Made by a program: the position numbers and the translations under genes. Shown here piece after piece: positions 61,529 through 64,000 of a stretch of DNA of 64,000 nt; position 1 is the first letter of the stretch; every line of letters begins with the position of its first letter. The notes below the pieces were generated by a model. It made no database searches and was not told where the DNA came from. It saw only the letters and a list, made by a program, of their open reading frames with translations. The stretch comes from Halorientalis salina (GTDB lineage: Archaea > Halobacteriota > Halobacteria > Halobacteriales > Haloarculaceae), in NCBI RefSeq assembly GCF_005049285.1, contig NZ_SOSC01000003.1, positions 186,001 through 250,000 of the forward strand, written 5' to 3'.

Positions 61529-62167
61529 CTACTCGTTTTCCGCGTTATCGTTCACCAGCGCCGCCTGTGCCGGAATGCTCCCGATCAGTCCGACCACCAG
61601 CGGGTAGAGGAGCCCGTAGGTGAGCGTCCCCAGGCGGTCGGGACGAACGATCGCCGTCAGTTCGCCGCCGGTCGGCGGTTCGATCACCTGTGGCTGCGTG
61701 AAGACGAAGGTCCCCAGCAGCGCCAACAATAGGTAGCCGATCGTCATCGAAAATGCCGTCAGCACGGCGTAGCCCGCGCTCTGTTCGTCGGGCCGTCTCG
61801 CGTACGTGAAGACGATACTGGCTCCGACTATCGCGATGACCGGGATCGCGTAGTAGATCCCCGGAATACCCGCGCCCGCGACTGGGTTCGGGCGGGGGTT
61901 GATCATATCGACCGAGCCCCAGACGATCGGGACCATCTGCGAGTTATAGAAGATGTGTCCGACGGTGATGAGCTTCTCCGTCACCGAACCCGCGAGCGCG
62001 CCCCGATAGACCAGATACCCGCCGATACCGAGAAACCCGGCCACGAACGCACCAACCCCGGCGAGGAAGCCCCCGGCCCACGAGAACGGGAGAATCCGCT
62101 CTACGAGCACGTCGACGGCTCTCTCGGCGATGCCTCCGTCACTGTCGTCCGCGTCTGTTACTGCCAC
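61529..62167 (-). CDS. haloarchaeal membrane protein of unknown function
   Basis: A 212-residue integral membrane protein with about five hydrophobic helices (near residues 32-55, 68-85, 105-125, 138-160 and 185-205). The N-terminus is a short acidic soluble stretch. A KLITVGHIFYNSQMVPIVW segment between helices 1 and 2 is distinctive, and I recall it from a family of haloarchaeal membrane proteins, possibly DUF7978, but I am unsure. No function is indicated. Confidence 0.6.
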   Translation of the reverse strand: MAVTDADDSDGGIAERAVDVLVERILPFSWAGGFLAGVGAFVAGFLGIGGYLVYRGALAGSVTEKLITVGHIFYNSQMVPIVWGSVDMINPRPNPVAGAGIPGIYYAIPVIAIVGASIVFTYARRPDEQSAGYAVLTAFSMTIGYLLLALLGTFVFTQPQVIEPPTGGELTAIVRPDRLGTLTYGLLYPLVVGLIGSIPAQAALVNDNAENE

Positions 62168-62221
62168 ACCGGGAAGCCGACCGGGTATAAAAAAAGCGTT
62201 CCGGGGCCTGTTCGAGATCTG

Positions 62222-62959
62222 TCATACGCGCTCGGGGAGCCACCCGCCCGAAACTTCCACGTTGGCACCGCTGACGTAGTCGCTGTCCGGCGCGAGGAAA
62301 AAGAGTAGGGGCTGTATCATGTCCTCGTAACTCGCGGGTCGGCCGCGCGGCAGGTCCTCGGGGAACTCGTCGGAGTTCTCGACGACGTACGGCGAGACGG
62401 CGTTGACAGTGATACCGTCGTCGGCGGTGTCGGCCGCGAGCATCCGCGTGAACATCAACACGCCCGTCTTCGCGACGAAGTAGGGGAAGTTCTTCGGGTT
62501 CGCCAGAGCCCGGTCGGCGCTGGCGTAGCCCACGTTGACGATGCGGCCGTCTCCCTGCTCGCGCATCCCCGGGAGCGCCCGCTTCGAGCAGAGATAGGTC
62601 CCGTTGAGGTTCGTCTCGACGACCGTCTGCCAGGTCTCGAAGGCCATCGACTCCCAGTGTTCGGGCGCGAACGCGCCGACGTTGTTGACCAGCACGTCGA
62701 CGGCCCCGAGGTCGGCCTCGACGGCGTCGAACAGCGCGTCGACCGCGTCGGGGTCGGTCACGTCCGCCTGGGCCGTCGTCACGTCGACGTCGGCCGCGCG
62801 AGCGGCATCCGCGACTTCCTCGGCGGCGTCGTCGCTCGACCGGTAGTGGACGGCCACGTCGGCCCCACAGGCCGCCAGCGCGAGGAGGTACTCCCGGCCG
62901 AGGCCCTTTGCGCTCCCAGTCACGAGTGCGGTCCGTCCGGCAAGGTCGGGTGCGAGCAT
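62222..62959 (-). CDS. short-chain dehydrogenase/reductase
   Basis: A 245-residue SDR. The cofactor motif is VTGSAKGLGREY (TGxxxGxG, about residues 14-25), followed by NNVGAFAP and the catalytic YxxxK in FPYFVAKTG (about residue 150). The closing GANVEVSGGWLPERV matches the classical SDR C-terminus. A preference for NADP(H) is suggested by the basic residue region after the Rossmann turn but is not certain. Many haloarchaeal members act on 3-oxoacyl or sugar substrates; the substrate is unknown. Confidence 0.88.
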   Translation of the reverse strand: MLAPDLAGRTALVTGSAKGLGREYLLALAACGADVAVHYRSSDDAAEEVADAARAADVDVTTAQADVTDPDAVDALFDAVEADLGAVDVLVNNVGAFAPEHWESMAFETWQTVVETNLNGTYLCSKRALPGMREQGDGRIVNVGYASADRALANPKNFPYFVAKTGVLMFTRMLAADTADDGITVNAVSPYVVENSDEFPEDLPRGRPASYEDMIQPLLFFLAPDSDYVSGANVEVSGGWLPERV

Positions 62960-63173
62960 ACGCTTGCTTCGGGTCGAACCGGTTTAATCGGGGGTGTCCA
63001 GTGCCCCGCACACCTGACGGAGCCAGCCACAGGGGGCACTGGACGGAGACACGTCGAGTTCGGAGCCGGCCGCCCCGGTGGCAGCCGTCACGAGAATATG
63101 GGACAGCACGTCCGCACGTCGTGCGCGCCGTCGGCACGGCGAGCGCGACGGGTGTTATGGGTTCGTGCCGCGC

Positions 63174-64000
63174 TTACTCCTGCGTGAGGAGGCGGCGGAG
63201 CACGAGATGGAGGACGCCGCCGTTCTCGATATACTTGACGGCTGCCGGCGTCGACACCTGTGCGGTGACCTCGAACTCCGTCGTCTCGCCGTCGTCGGCT
63301 TCGGCGACCACGGTGAGTTCGTCGTTCATCTCCAGGCCGTCGTCGAGGCCCTCGATGGAGAACACTTCGGTGCCGTCGAGGCCGAGTTCCTCCCAGCCCT
63401 CGCCCTCGGCGAACTGCAGGGGCAGGACGCCCATGCCCAGCAGGTTGTCGCGGTAGATGCGCTCGTAGCTCTTGGCGATGGTCGCGCGGATGCCCAGCAG
63501 GTCGGTCCCCTTGGCGGCCCAGTCACGGCTGGACCCGGTCCCGAACTCCTCGCCGGACATGACGATCAGCGGCGTGTCGTCGTCGCGGTAGCGCTCGCTG
63601 GCCTCGAAGACGGTGGTCTCCTCGCCGGTCGGCAGGTGCTTGGCGTAGCCACCCGTCTTCCCGTCGAGCATCTCGTTTTCGATGCGGACGTTCGCGAACG
63701 TGCCGCGCATCATGACCTCGTGGTTGCCACGGCGCGAGCCGTACGTGTTGAACTCGTACGGTTCGACGCCGCGCTCCTTGAGCCACTGACCGGCAGGCAG
63801 GTCCTCACCGAACGGCCCGGCGGGGCTGATGTGGTCGGTGGTGACCGTGTCGCCAAGCGTCATGAGACAGCGGGCGTTCGCGATGTCCTCGACGCCAGGC
63901 TCTTCGAGCGGGAAGTCCTGGAAGAACGGGGGTTCGCGGATGTATGTGGACTCGTCGTCCCAGTCGTAGACCTCGCCGGTCGGCGCGTCGAGTGCTTCCC
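63174..64000 (-). CDS. acn: aconitate hydratase, C-terminal part (5' end outside window)
   Basis: About 275 residues of the C-terminal swivel domain of aconitase, which interconverts citrate and isocitrate. GDTVTTDHISPAGPF and EFGTGSSRDWAAKGTDLLGIRATIAKSYERIYRDNLLGMGVLPL, the latter containing the substrate-binding SR residues, are intact. The frame stays open to the window edge (DWDDESTYIREPPFFQDFP upstream of the conserved block), so the 4Fe-4S-binding domains lie outside the window. The stop at 63174 is the natural C-terminus. Confidence 0.95.
   Translation of the reverse strand, partial: EALDAPTGEVYDWDDESTYIREPPFFQDFPLEEPGVEDIANARCLMTLGDTVTTDHISPAGPFGEDLPAGQWLKERGVEPYEFNTYGSRRGNHEVMMRGTFANVRIENEMLDGKTGGYAKHLPTGEETTVFEASERYRDDDTPLIVMSGEEFGTGSSRDWAAKGTDLLGIRATIAKSYERIYRDNLLGMGVLPLQFAEGEGWEELGLDGTEVFSIEGLDDGLEMNDELTVVAEADDGETTEFEVTAQVSTPAAVKYIENGGVLHLVLRRLLTQE

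Overview
The window is chromosomal DNA from an extremely halophilic archaeon (class Halobacteria). The base composition is very GC-rich, the proteins are strongly acidic, and the RNA polymerase large subunits are split (B''/B' and A'/A''). Many start codons lie about 25-30 bases after a TATA-like box, so leaderless transcription is likely. Several haloarchaea-specific families are also present. Family names come from recognising motifs and gene order; no database search was run.

Layout. 1-2.5 kb: end of a CrcB fluoride channel, a fumarylacetoacetate-hydrolase-family enzyme and a class V aminotransferase. 2.6-10.5 kb: an overlapping operon for a transglutaminase membrane protein, a small membrane protein, a DUF58 protein and a polytopic membrane protein, facing a convergent MoxR ATPase gene. 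10.5-12.5 kb: a winged-helix gene, an unknown coiled-coil gene, a PD-(D/E)xK nuclease-like gene beside hairpins and an inverted repeat, and tRNA-Asp. 12.8-22.9 kb: rpoH-rpoB''-rpoB'-rpoA'-rpoA''-nusA, an FMN-binding-type gene, then rpsL and rps7. 23-30 kb: an accessory island between rps7 and EF-2 carrying DUF6230-like exported proteins (two extended by PKD repeats) and DUF6114-like four-helix membrane proteins. 30-38.5 kb: a zincin-like DUF5781 gene, EF-2, a cupin, an ACT protein with homoserine dehydrogenase, EF-1alpha, rpsJ and tRNA-Ala with duplicated 3' ends.

39-46.6 kb: a seven-helix membrane protein, a cytochrome P450, an ASCH protein, an ABC-2 exporter pair and a second DUF6230/DUF6114 locus that includes a natural fusion of the two families. 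46.7-64 kb: mostly housekeeping genes. These are SepF, a PUA protein, small zinc-ribbon and DUF proteins, an RNB exoribonuclease, a methyltransferase, a YgfZ-type protein, a PAS protein, a geranylgeranyl-reductase-type flavoprotein, a PIN toxin-antitoxin pair, UvrA, a MinD-type ATPase, an SDR and the C-terminal part of aconitase.

The best candidate for an undescribed system is the DUF6230/DUF6114 set. Eight genes at two loci pair an exported beta-rich protein with a small four-helix membrane protein. Three of the exported genes share an upstream sequence element. One gene fuses both modules, and three of the membrane partners carry an aromatic F-x-W-(Q/E) tail, triplicated in one. The same gene pair is known in Actinobacteria, so this looks like a cell-surface system shared across domains of life.
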